A stretch of 64,000 bases of DNA from Corynebacterium uropygiale (GTDB taxonomy: Bacteria; Actinomycetota; Actinomycetes; Mycobacteriales; Mycobacteriaceae), in the NCBI RefSeq assembly GCF_021568315.1, contig NZ_JAKGSI010000002.1:62001-126000 (forward strand), read 5' to 3'. A program made the position numbers and the translations under genes. How positions within the stretch are numbered: position 1 is the stretch's first letter; each line of letters starts with the position of its first letter. Under the pieces are notes generated by a model. The model was not told the origin of the DNA and ran no database searches. It saw only the letters and a list, made by a program, of their open reading frames with translations. Shown here piece after piece: positions 37,731 through 46,569 of this stretch.

Positions 37731-38996
37731 TCAGCTCCGGTGCAGGTAGCTGAGGACGGCGGCGAGGGCCGCGTGGGTGGTGGCGTAGGTGGTGGGCTCG
37801 GGGTCGGGAAGGAAGGTGCCCTGGTGATTCACCGGAATGTCCTGGTCAATGCGGTCGGCCGCCGCGGCCTCCGCCCACTGCTCCCGCGGCGTGCACCCCA
37901 CGACCCAGTAGAGATAGGGCACGCCCCACGCCTTCGGGAGGTTCGCGAAGTCCTCGGAGGGTGTCACCCGGCGGGCGTCGACGGAATCCTCCCCGAACAC
38001 GGCATCGAAGGCCGGGCGCACGAAGGCGAACGTCTCCGGGTCATTGTCGATCATCTCCCCGTGATCAAAGAACTCGATCTCCGCGGCGCGCGGGCACCCC
38101 GAGGCCAGGCACTCGGCCTCCACGACCCGACGGATCGCCGCATACACCCTCGTCCTCACGTCCGTGTCATAGAAACGGCAATTGAGCACGAGCTCCGCCG
38201 ACTCCGGAATGATGTTATTCGCCGTCCCCGCGCGAAGGGTGCCGACGGATACCACCGCGAAATCATTCGGGTCCACCTCCCGGCCCACAATCCCCTGGAG
38301 GCGGACGATGATCATCGCCGCGACAAACGTCGGATCAATGGACTTGTGCGGCATGGAGCCGTGGGAGCTTCGCCCCGGGATGGTGATCCGGATGGAGTCA
38401 CAGGTGGCGAATTGCGCGCCGGGCATGGTGTGCACCGTGCCGGCGGGGCCCGGCATGATGTGCTGGCCCAGGCAGACGTCGGGGCGCGGGACGAGGTCGA
38501 GCAGGCCGTCGTCGATCATGGCGAGCGCCCCCTGCCCGTTCTCCTCCGAGGGCTGGAAGAGCCCGATAAAGGTGCCGGACCAGAGGTCTCGCCGCTGGTC
38601 AAGGACGTGCACGAGCCCCATGAGGGCGGTGGTGTGCATATCGTGCCCGCAGGCATGCATGACCGGCTGGGTGCGCCCCACCCGATCGGTGGCGGTGCGG
38701 GTGGAGGCATAGGGCACGCCGGTTTGCTCGTGGACGGGGAGGGCGTCGAAGTCCGCGCGGAAGAGGACGCAGGGGCCCTCCCCATTGCGCAGGATGACGA
38801 CGATCCCGTGGCCCCCGATGCCGGAGAACACCTCGCCCTCCACGCCGTCGAGGCCGGCGAGGATCCGGGCGGCGGTCTCCTCCTCCTGCTGGGAGAGTTC
38901 GGGGTGGGCGTGGAGGTCCTCGTAGAAGGCGTGTTGCCAGCGAAGATCCACGTCGTGATGGCGGACGGCGTGCGCGAGGGCGTCGTAATCGACCAT
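37731..38996 (-). CDS. M20-family amidohydrolase/aminoacylase
   Basis: Metallopeptidase-fold hydrolase of the M20D (hippurate hydrolase/IAA-amino-acid hydrolase) group, 421 residues. It is cytoplasmic and removes N-acyl groups from amino acids or similar substrates. Metal ligands are visible: MHACGHDMHTTALMGL, QPSEENGQGA and the His in CLGQHIMPG, plus a dimerisation domain starting at TIPGRSSHGSMPHKSIDP. The substrate cannot be fixed from sequence. It lies 118 bp upstream of nothing on its own strand except glgP further on (glgP starts beyond its own end in the opposite sense of reading), so co-regulation is doubtful. Confidence 0.88.
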   Translation of the reverse strand: MVDYDALAHAVRHHDVDLRWQHAFYEDLHAHPELSQQEEETAARILAGLDGVEGEVFSGIGGHGIVVILRNGEGPCVLFRADFDALPVHEQTGVPYASTRTATDRVGRTQPVMHACGHDMHTTALMGLVHVLDQRRDLWSGTFIGLFQPSEENGQGALAMIDDGLLDLVPRPDVCLGQHIMPGPAGTVHTMPGAQFATCDSIRITIPGRSSHGSMPHKSIDPTFVAAMIIVRLQGIVGREVDPNDFAVVSVGTLRAGTANNIIPESAELVLNCRFYDTDVRTRVYAAIRRVVEAECLASGCPRAAEIEFFDHGEMIDNDPETFAFVRPAFDAVFGEDSVDARRVTPSEDFANLPKAWGVPYLYWVVGCTPREQWAEAAAADRIDQDIPVNHQGTFLPDPEPTTYATTHAALAAVLSYLHRS

Positions 38997-39074
38997 GTGG
39001 GGATGAAGTCCTTCCGGGTCGGGCGATCGGGTGCGGTGTGTGCGGACGTGCGGGCGGTGCGGACGTGGAAGCCG

Positions 39075-40412
39075 CTAGAGGCGGAGCAGGGGGTTGTAGC
39101 GCAGCGGGTTGCGCTCGGCGCGGCACTCCGTGGCGATGCGGATGGAGGGGGCGATGCGCCCCTCGTCGCGCAGGTGGTAGAGCTCCGGGACCACGCGATC
39201 GCGCACGTCGATGGGGGAGAGAGTGTTGACGTAGATCTTCGTGCCGCCCTCAAATCCCGCGAGGGTGGACACACGCCACTTGATGTTGATGCGCCAGGGC
39301 ATGGGGAGGTCCAGTCCCGGGGGACGGTGGTGCCACTCCTCGTTGCACGCCACGTGCGGGCCGGCGGCCGCATGGGCGGCGTGGAGCAGGTCGCTCATGC
39401 CGCGGATGTCCTCCTCGCTTTGGGCCCAGGGTTCGGACACCTCCGAGCGCGAGTACAGCGTGAGCGTGGGGTAGCGGTGGCCCACCCCGGCCGTGAGGAT
39501 GGCGGAGTCATTCTCCGCGATGACGAGGTTGTGCTGGAAGGAGAAGTCCACGCCCCACTCGTTGTACATGTTGGGGTTCTGGCGAAGCCGGGAGATCTCC
39601 AACTCCGTTTGCACGGAGGCCTCATCAATGGCGACGAGCTGCTTGTGCAGGTGCTCGAAGGAGGCGCCGGCGGCGGAGAGCCAGTTCTGGAAGGCCACCA
39701 CGTACTGGGCATAGCGATTGCGCTCGTAGAGATCGCGCATGGCGTCCACAGTGAAGAGGATGAAGCCGGCGTGCTCCTCCGGGCTGAGCGTCCCCGAGGA
39801 GGCCAGTCCCGAGGTGTCGGTGGCTTCATCCGTGTAGTGGCGACGAGCGATGATGACGTCGTGCCCACCAGCGAAGTAGGTGGGGGCGAAGCCGAGCAGC
39901 TCCTCCTCGCTCAGGGTGTCTGCTTCCTCCGTGCGCCCGGAGGCCCGCAGCCTCGTCTTTACGATGGCGAGCACATGCTCGCGGCCCTCCTCATCGGCGA
40001 GGTAGCGCTCCATCCGCGCCTGTGTCTCGGGATCGGGCTCATAGGCGTAGTTGTCGCGCCAGTAGTCATAGGAGACGATCTCGAAGAGATTGGGGACTCG
40101 ACGGAATTCTGCCGGATGTCCAGCCAATTCGCTCGGCAGAAGCCCGCGGAGGATCTCCCAGTTGTCCCCCACCCGGACCATACGTGCCTTCTCAGGCGGG
40201 GTGTCGAGCGGCCGGTCCGAACCGAAGGCGTCGGCCCGCGTCCTCATATCATCAGTGAGCGGTTGGGGATGGGCGACAGCCTTGGCAATCGGGCGGTTAC
40301 CGCGGCCCGGCACCGTCCAGACCTCGGTGCCAGAAAACGGGTTGACCTGCTTGATCGTGCCGTCGGCCATCGTGCTGAGCGGGTGTGGTCGGAAATTCAA
40401 GGGGGCTGTCAT
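39075..40412 (-). CDS. DUF4921-type, GalT/HIT-like protein
   Basis: A 445-residue cytoplasmic protein resembling galactose-1-phosphate uridylyltransferase in part. The HIT-superfamily motif appears as GASFEHLHKQLVAID, close to the GalT HPHxQ active-site type, which suggests nucleotidyl transfer or phosphodiester hydrolysis. I associate this length and pattern with the actinobacterial DUF4921 family. N-terminal region has MADGTIKQVNPFSGTEVW and a NWEILRGLLPSE segment. It has its own promoter, back to back with the next gene. The substrate is unknown, and calling it galT would go too far. Confidence 0.65.
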   Translation of the reverse strand: MTAPLNFRPHPLSTMADGTIKQVNPFSGTEVWTVPGRGNRPIAKAVAHPQPLTDDMRTRADAFGSDRPLDTPPEKARMVRVGDNWEILRGLLPSELAGHPAEFRRVPNLFEIVSYDYWRDNYAYEPDPETQARMERYLADEEGREHVLAIVKTRLRASGRTEEADTLSEEELLGFAPTYFAGGHDVIIARRHYTDEATDTSGLASSGTLSPEEHAGFILFTVDAMRDLYERNRYAQYVVAFQNWLSAAGASFEHLHKQLVAIDEASVQTELEISRLRQNPNMYNEWGVDFSFQHNLVIAENDSAILTAGVGHRYPTLTLYSRSEVSEPWAQSEEDIRGMSDLLHAAHAAAGPHVACNEEWHHRPPGLDLPMPWRINIKWRVSTLAGFEGGTKIYVNTLSPIDVRDRVVPELYHLRDEGRIAPSIRIATECRAERNPLRYNPLLRL

Positions 40413-40419
40413 AGTGTCC

Positions 40420-40435
40420 AGAGTATCGCTAGAGT
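40420..40435. promoter_or_regulatory. Back-to-back divergent -10 hexamers
   Basis: TACTCT on the minus strand (40420-40425) is 7 bases before the start of the DUF4921 gene. TAGAGT on the plus strand (40430-40435) is 6 bases before the ATG at 40442. Only 4 bp separate the hexamers and only 29 bp the two start codons, so each promoter's -35 region falls at or inside the other gene. Confidence 0.45.
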
Positions 40436-40441
40436 GACGTC

Positions 40442-40837
40442 ATGCCTGTGATCCAGTTTGATTGCCTTGTCCCCGATTCCCACGCGGCCACGCTCGGTGA
40501 GAGCTTCGCGGCCGCCGTCGAGAGGCTCATCGCCGCCGACAAAATGAGTGGCGGATCCGCCCGCCACACCCCGTCCCCAACCGTCCCCGAGGGAGTGGAA
40601 GAGCAGCTCCGCTCCACCTACGAAACCGAGCATGGTCGCGAGCCGGAAGGAATGGGCCTGCACCGCTACGACATTGAGGTGGAGGGCCTCAGCGGCTCGG
40701 TCAACCAGCTCACCATGGTGCTTGCGCGTTTCCTCACCCCTCGCGCCGAGCTGCCGAAGGACCCCGTTCTCCTCATGCGGGAGCAGGACTACGAACTGCC
40801 GGCCACCTACCCGTGGACGGTGTCCATCCTGCGCTAG
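40442..40837 (+). CDS. Hypothetical protein
   Basis: A 131-residue cytoplasmic protein, MPVIQFDCLVPDSHAATLGESF at the start, without signal or membrane segments. A mixed alpha/beta pattern is likely (helix about 15-33, strand HRYDIEVEGLSG, helix SVNQLTMVLARFL). No motif tells a function; I do not recognise the family. The C-terminus EQDYELPATYPWTVSILR is distinctive. It is divergent from the GalT-like gene with a 29-bp shared promoter region, which suggests linked expression. Its stop shares the CTAG tetranucleotide with the glxK stop. Confidence 0.65.
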   Translation: MPVIQFDCLVPDSHAATLGESFAAAVERLIAADKMSGGSARHTPSPTVPEGVEEQLRSTYETEHGREPEGMGLHRYDIEVEGLSGSVNQLTMVLARFLTPRAELPKDPVLLMREQDYELPATYPWTVSILR

Positions 40838-41970
40838 TCCTCCACCTGAGCGTGAGGGCTCGACGCCCCCAGCCCGCCCGCGAGGATGCGCTCCGCGATG
40901 GCCCGCCCCGCCTCTTCGAGCTGCCACTGGACCTCTCCCGAGGGGAGCTCGAGGGCGTGAACATGGGAGGGAAGCTCCAGCCCAGGGGCCACGCGGCCGG
41001 CGACGACGAGGAGCTCCCGCCCCTCGGCCTTCGTCATCTCCGCGAGCTGGCCGATGAGCTTTCCGCCGAAGGATTGCTCGTCGAGTGAGCCCTCGCCCGT
41101 CACCACGAGGTCAGATGTTGCCATCGTCTCCGCGATGCCCTGTGCATGGATCACCGTTGCGGCGCCAGGGCGCACGGAGACGTGGCTGTCATCGCCGTGC
41201 AGCAGGCGAGAGACCCACACGATGCCCACCGGCGTGGCCCCCGCCGCGCCGAGCCCGGGCGCCTGGGGGTCCACCTCGCAGAACTCGCAGAGGCGCGCGA
41301 TCCCGGCGTCGAGAACCTCGACCTCCTCGGGGCTGGCCCCCTTCTGTGGGGCGAAGACGTGCGCCGCGCCCCGGGGGCCGGTGGCGGGGTTGGTGACGTC
41401 GGTGAGGAGTTCCCAGTCGAGTGCGGCGGCGCCGACGTTGAGGTGGTCGAGCGTGATCTGGCCGAGCCGGCCAAGCGATCCGCCACCGGGAGGCAGCGGA
41501 TAGCCGCGCTCATCGTGGAGTTGGGCGCCCAGCGCCACGAGGATGCCCGTGCCCCCGTCCGTGCTCGCCGAGCCGCCGAGGCAAAGCACGATGCGACGGG
41601 CGCCCCGACTGTGCGCATCCGCGATGAGAACTCCCGTGCCATAGGTATCTCCGCGCAGGGGGACCGGGTCCTCGCTCACCGCCGGGAGCCCGGAGGCGGC
41701 GGCGAGATCGATGTGCGCCGTGGCGGAGGACTCGTCCCAGTAGTAGGTGGCTTCTGTGAGGCGTCCGGCGGCGGTCGTCGTCGGGAGAGTGATGGGAGCG
41801 CCGCCAAGGAGCTCGGCCGTGCCCTCACCGCCATCTGCCAGGGGAGATTCGATGATCTCGGCCTGAGGGAGGTACTCGCGCAGGCCGGTGGCGAGGAAGC
41901 GGGCGGCCTCGCTGGCGGAGGCTGTCCCCTTGAAGGAATCAGGGCAGAGGAGGATGCGGGGCGCAGACAT
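40834..41970 (-). CDS. glxK: Glycerate kinase
   Basis: GlxK/GarK-type glycerate kinase, 378 residues, phosphorylating D-glycerate with ATP to 2- or 3-phosphoglycerate. Motifs: ILLCPDSFKGTASASEAA, SPLADGGEGTAELL, LCLGGSASTDGGTGI and VTGEGSLDEQSFGGK. ATG at 41970 is preceded by TACCCT 6 bases upstream. No glyoxylate carboligase or tartronate reductase gene is adjacent, so the source of glycerate is unknown. Convergent with the 131-residue protein. Confidence 0.95.
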   Translation of the reverse strand: MSAPRILLCPDSFKGTASASEAARFLATGLREYLPQAEIIESPLADGGEGTAELLGGAPITLPTTTAAGRLTEATYYWDESSATAHIDLAAASGLPAVSEDPVPLRGDTYGTGVLIADAHSRGARRIVLCLGGSASTDGGTGILVALGAQLHDERGYPLPPGGGSLGRLGQITLDHLNVGAAALDWELLTDVTNPATGPRGAAHVFAPQKGASPEEVEVLDAGIARLCEFCEVDPQAPGLGAAGATPVGIVWVSRLLHGDDSHVSVRPGAATVIHAQGIAETMATSDLVVTGEGSLDEQSFGGKLIGQLAEMTKAEGRELLVVAGRVAPGLELPSHVHALELPSGEVQWQLEEAGRAIAERILAGGLGASSPHAQVED

Positions 41971-41976
41971 GCTTTG

Positions 41977-41982
41977 AGGGTA
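41977..41982 (-). promoter_or_regulatory. -10 hexamer of glxK
   Basis: TACCCT on the minus strand, 6 bases before the ATG at 41970; predicted leaderless start. Confidence 0.4.
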
Positions 41983-42024
41983 GCGCAGGGCCCTGTGCGC
42001 GCACTGGTGTGAGTATCGCCATAG

Positions 42025-43455
<1,431 letters not shown>

Positions 43456-43483
43456 ATAATCTCCCCACTTTCTCCTGCTCTCT

Positions 43484-43516
43484 AGGCCGTGGCTCCACCG
43501 ACTGGGGCCACGGCCT
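43484..43516 (+). terminator. Hairpin downstream of gdhA
   Basis: AGGCCGTGGC (43484-43493) pairs with GCCACGGCCT (43507-43516) around a 13-base loop. No T-tract follows; the next -10 begins four bases later. Confidence 0.6.
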
Positions 43517-43519
43517 CGC

Positions 43520-43525
43520 TACACT
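43520..43525 (+). promoter_or_regulatory. -10 hexamer of the SepIVA-like gene
   Basis: TACACT, 7 bases before the ATG at 43533; predicted leaderless start, immediately behind the gdhA hairpin. Confidence 0.5.
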
Positions 43526-43532
43526 CAAGGCC

Positions 43533-44285
43533 ATGTATCGCGTCTTTGAGGCCCTCGATGAACTCGTTCAAACCGTAGAGCAGGCATATGGCGTGCCCAT
43601 GACCTCCAACTGCATGGTGCCGCGCAATGAGGTCTTAGCTCTCCTTGACGATCTCCGCAACGCCCTTCCCGCCGAGGTTGACGACGCCCAGGACGTCCTC
43701 GACCGCCGCGATGACATCATCCGGGACGCGGAGGATCGCGCTCGCGACATCGTGGGCGACGCCCAGGAGGAAGCCGACCGCCTGGTGGATGAGGCCACCG
43801 CCCACTCCCAGGAGATGGTGGAGGACGCCCAGGCTCGGGCGACCAGCACTGTGGCCCGCGCCGAGGACGATGCGGATCACCTCGTCACCACCGCCCGGCA
43901 GGATGCCGAGGACATCGTGAGCCGCGCCCGTGGGGAAGCGGATCGGCTTATTGCGGAGGGCAACGACCACTACCAGCGCAGTGTCGACGAAGGCCTCGCG
44001 GAGCAGCGTCGTCTGGTCTCCGAGTCCGAGGTGGTGCGTCGGGCCAACGAGGAGGCCCACCGTGTTGTCGACGCCGCCCACGAGGACTCCCGCAAGCTGC
44101 GCACCGAGTGCGATCAGTTTGTGGACTCGAAGCTCGCGAGCTTCGAGGACACGCTCTCCGGCGTGCTGCGCACCATTAGCCGGGACCGCCAGGCCCTGCG
44201 CCGCGGTGCTGGTGCCGGCGGGGCCGAGCGTCACTACAGTGACCGCGACTACGGCTCTGATCGGGACTACGGCTACGACAATTAA
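43533..44285 (+). CDS. SepIVA/DivIVA-like coiled-coil protein
   Basis: A 250-residue protein with N-terminal MYRVFEALDELVQTVEQAYG and MVPRNEVLALLDDLRNALP, then about 130 residues of heptad coiled coil rich in A, D, E and R. The N-terminal region and placement just upstream of DUF177-rnc-mutM match mycobacterial SepIVA (Rv2927c position), an essential division and envelope-elongation factor. In this family DivIVA-like proteins coordinate polar growth. The C-terminus has a repeated acidic Tyr motif (YSDRDYGSDRDYGYDN), possibly for phosphorylation or partner binding. It probably acts at the septum or pole. Confidence 0.8.
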   Translation: MYRVFEALDELVQTVEQAYGVPMTSNCMVPRNEVLALLDDLRNALPAEVDDAQDVLDRRDDIIRDAEDRARDIVGDAQEEADRLVDEATAHSQEMVEDAQARATSTVARAEDDADHLVTTARQDAEDIVSRARGEADRLIAEGNDHYQRSVDEGLAEQRRLVSESEVVRRANEEAHRVVDAAHEDSRKLRTECDQFVDSKLASFEDTLSGVLRTISRDRQALRRGAGAGGAERHYSDRDYGSDRDYGYDN

Positions 44286-44297
44286 GGGGCGTCGGGG

Positions 44298-44303
44298 TAG
44301 ACT
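44298..44303 (+). promoter_or_regulatory. -10 hexamer of the DUF177 gene
   Basis: TAGACT, 11 bases before the ATG at 44315, so the leader would be only about four bases. Confidence 0.4.
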
Positions 44304-44314
44304 GCACAGTCACC

Positions 44315-44857
44315 ATGACTTCACCTTTTATCTTTGACGTTGCCGACCTGCTGCGCAGCGGCGATGTTCCCGAGCAGAGAGTCCAGACCGGCCCGGCCCC
44401 GACCCGGATTGGGGTCGAGATGATCGCCATCCCGGAGGGGGCCGAGGTCACCGTGTCCGCCACGCTCACCCCGCTGGGGGATGCTGTCATGGCGGACGCG
44501 GACGTGAGCGCCGCGCTGGAGGGGGAGTGCGTCCGCTGCTTGGAGACCATGACCCCGCCGGCCACGTTCCACGTGAGCGGCGTGTTCAGCGATAGCCCGG
44601 ACTTCGTCACGTCCGCGGAGGATGAGGACGAGGACGAGGGCGAGAACGGCCTGCTGAGCGTCGAGAACGGAACCATCGACCTGCTTCAGCTCGTCATCGA
44701 TGAGGCGGGGCTCAGCCTGCCCTTCAACCCGCAGTGCGAGGGCGGCTGCGTGGCGGAGGACTCGGAGAATGCCGTGCCCGAGCCGGACGGGGTGTCCGGG
44801 GAGGATGAGAAGAACCTGCCGGATCCCCGGTGGGCTGGATTGGAGAAGTTCCTATGA
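44315..44857 (+). CDS. DUF177 (YceD-like) protein
   Basis: A 180-residue protein of the YceD/DUF177 family, which is linked to 23S rRNA accumulation and ribosome assembly in other organisms. The family Cys pair is present in GECVRCLETM, and a second pair in NPQCEGGC may help bind a metal. A very acidic loop (DEDEDEGEN) is in the middle. It is followed by rnc with an ATGA overlap, as in mycobacteria; rpmF, a common neighbour elsewhere, is absent here. Confidence 0.85.
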   Translation: MTSPFIFDVADLLRSGDVPEQRVQTGPAPTRIGVEMIAIPEGAEVTVSATLTPLGDAVMADADVSAALEGECVRCLETMTPPATFHVSGVFSDSPDFVTSAEDEDEDEGENGLLSVENGTIDLLQLVIDEAGLSLPFNPQCEGGCVAEDSENAVPEPDGVSGEDEKNLPDPRWAGLEKFL

Positions 44858-45681
44858 GCCGTCGCCGTTCGCGCCTGAGTGGCCAGGAGGCCCTCGACGC
44901 CGCGTTCGCCGAGGTCGATCACGCACCGCTCCTTGAGGCGCTGGGTGTGAGCCTGCCGGAGGAATCCCTCAAGCTCGCTCTCACGCATCGCTCCTTCGCT
45001 AACGAGAACGGGCACCTGCCGAACAATGAGCGCCTGGAGTTCCTCGGCGACGCCGTGCTGGGCCTCTCCGTGGCGGGCCAGCTCTATGAGCAGTACCCGG
45101 AGCGGCCGGAGTCGGATATTTCGAAGATGCGCGCGTCGATCGTGTCCCGCTACGGGCTGGCTGACATCGCCCGGGCGGTGAACCTGGGCCCCCACATCCT
45201 GCTGGGCCGGGGCGAGCACGCCACGGACGGCCAGAATAAGGACTCCATCCTCGCCGATACGACGGAGGCCCTGCTCGGCGCGATCTACCTCGAGCATGGC
45301 TTCCACACGGCCCGCGACGTCATCCTCACGCTCTTCCGCGACAAGATCGATCACGCCACGGCCCGCGGCCGCCACCAGGATTGGAAGACGACCCTCCAGG
45401 AGCGGTTGTCGCAGCGTCGCCTCGGTTCGGCCGAGTACCGCACCACGACCTCCGGCCCCGAGCACGAGCTGCACTTTTATGCCGAGGCACTCGTCGCCGG
45501 GCGCGTCTTCGGCCGCGGCGAGGGCACCAACAAGAAGCTCGCCGAGCAGGCCGCCGCCCGCCAGGCCTACGGGCACCTGCGCGGGGACATCTCCGATCTC
45601 ATGAATCAGCCGCCGGCGGACAAGGCTGTCGAGCCGCCGGCGGACAATCCCGCCGAGCAGCCCGCCACGGCGCAGGACTAG
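44854..45681 (+). CDS. rnc: Ribonuclease III
   Basis: Double-strand-specific RNase processing rRNA and other structured RNA; 275 residues. The signature NNERLEFLGDAVLGL is intact, and further acidic metal ligands lie in DSILADTTEALLGAIYLE. The dsRNA-binding domain starts at DWKTTLQERLSQRRLG and ends in KKLAEQAAARQAYGHL. A 30-residue Pro/Ala/Glu-rich tail follows. ATG at 44854 overlaps the DUF177 stop by four bases, with GGAGAAG upstream; an earlier ATG at 44830 is unlikely. Confidence 0.96.
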   Translation: MSRRRSRLSGQEALDAAFAEVDHAPLLEALGVSLPEESLKLALTHRSFANENGHLPNNERLEFLGDAVLGLSVAGQLYEQYPERPESDISKMRASIVSRYGLADIARAVNLGPHILLGRGEHATDGQNKDSILADTTEALLGAIYLEHGFHTARDVILTLFRDKIDHATARGRHQDWKTTLQERLSQRRLGSAEYRTTTSGPEHELHFYAEALVAGRVFGRGEGTNKKLAEQAAARQAYGHLRGDISDLMNQPPADKAVEPPADNPAEQPATAQD

Positions 45682-45684
45682 CCC

Positions 45685-46524
45685 GTGCCCGAGCTGCCCG
45701 AGGTCGAGGTCGTGCGCCGGGGGCTGGCCGCGCACCTCGCCGACGCCCGCGTCCAGGACGTCGAGGTCTTCCACCCCCGCGCCACCCGCGGCCAGGAGGG
45801 TTCCCTTCCGGATCTCCTGCGCGGGAGCGTTCTTCGCACCCCGCGGCGTCGCGGAAAATACCTGTGGTTCCCTCTCGACGACGGCAGCCACGCGCTCTTC
45901 GTCCATCTCGGGATGAGCGGCCAGATGCTTATCGGGCCGCCGGGGGAGGTCACGTCCCCGCACCTGCGGATCCGCGCGCTGCTTGAGACACCGGAGGGGG
46001 AGAACCTGCAGCTCAGCTTCGTGGACCAGCGCACCTTTGGGCGTTGGCTGTGGACCCCGGTGGAGGAGGGCATCCCCCTTCCCGTGCGCCACATCGCGAG
46101 GGACATCTTCGATCCGGAGTGCGATGACTTGGCGCTTGCCCGTCGGATGAGGACGAAGCGCTCGGAGATCAAGAGGGTGCTCCTGGACCAGCAGGTGGTC
46201 TCCGGGATTGGAAACATCTATGCGGATGAGTCGCTGTGGGCGGCGGGGATCAAGCCGTGGCGCCGGGCGGATCGGCTGAGACTCAAGGACACGGTGCGCC
46301 TGCTGGGCTGCGCCCGGGAGGTGATGGGTCGGGCCCTCGCCGCCGGGGGCACGAGCTTTGACTCCCTCTACGTCAATGTCAACGGGGCGAGCGGCTACTT
46401 CTCCCGCTCCTTGGCGGTGTATGGGAGGGCAGGGGAGCCATGCCCGCGCTGTGGTGGGCCTATCGAGCGGGTGGCGTGGACGAATCGTTCCACCCACTGG
46501 TGCCCGAGATGCCAGCGACTCTAG
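45685..46524 (+). CDS. mutM: Formamidopyrimidine-DNA glycosylase
   Basis: Bifunctional glycosylase/AP lyase for oxidised purines such as 8-oxoG; 279 residues. The catalytic N-terminus PELPEVE is intact (Pro after start, Glu3). H2TH part: QQVVSGIGNIYADESLWAAGI. The C-terminal zinc finger shows PCPRCGGPIERV and HWCPRCQ. The GTG start lies 3 bp after the rnc stop, so it is co-transcribed with rnc. Confidence 0.96.
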   Translation: MPELPEVEVVRRGLAAHLADARVQDVEVFHPRATRGQEGSLPDLLRGSVLRTPRRRGKYLWFPLDDGSHALFVHLGMSGQMLIGPPGEVTSPHLRIRALLETPEGENLQLSFVDQRTFGRWLWTPVEEGIPLPVRHIARDIFDPECDDLALARRMRTKRSEIKRVLLDQQVVSGIGNIYADESLWAAGIKPWRRADRLRLKDTVRLLGCAREVMGRALAAGGTSFDSLYVNVNGASGYFSRSLAVYGRAGEPCPRCGGPIERVAWTNRSTHWCPRCQRL

Positions 46525-46556
46525 GTGCTGTGCGGTGTCCTTCGTCACCGACCCGG

Positions 46557-46562
46557 TACGAT
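46557..46562 (+). promoter_or_regulatory. -10 hexamer of the alanine/sodium symporter gene
   Basis: TACGAT, 7 bases before the ATG at 46570; predicted leaderless start. Confidence 0.45.
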
Positions 46563-46569
46563 ACCCCTC

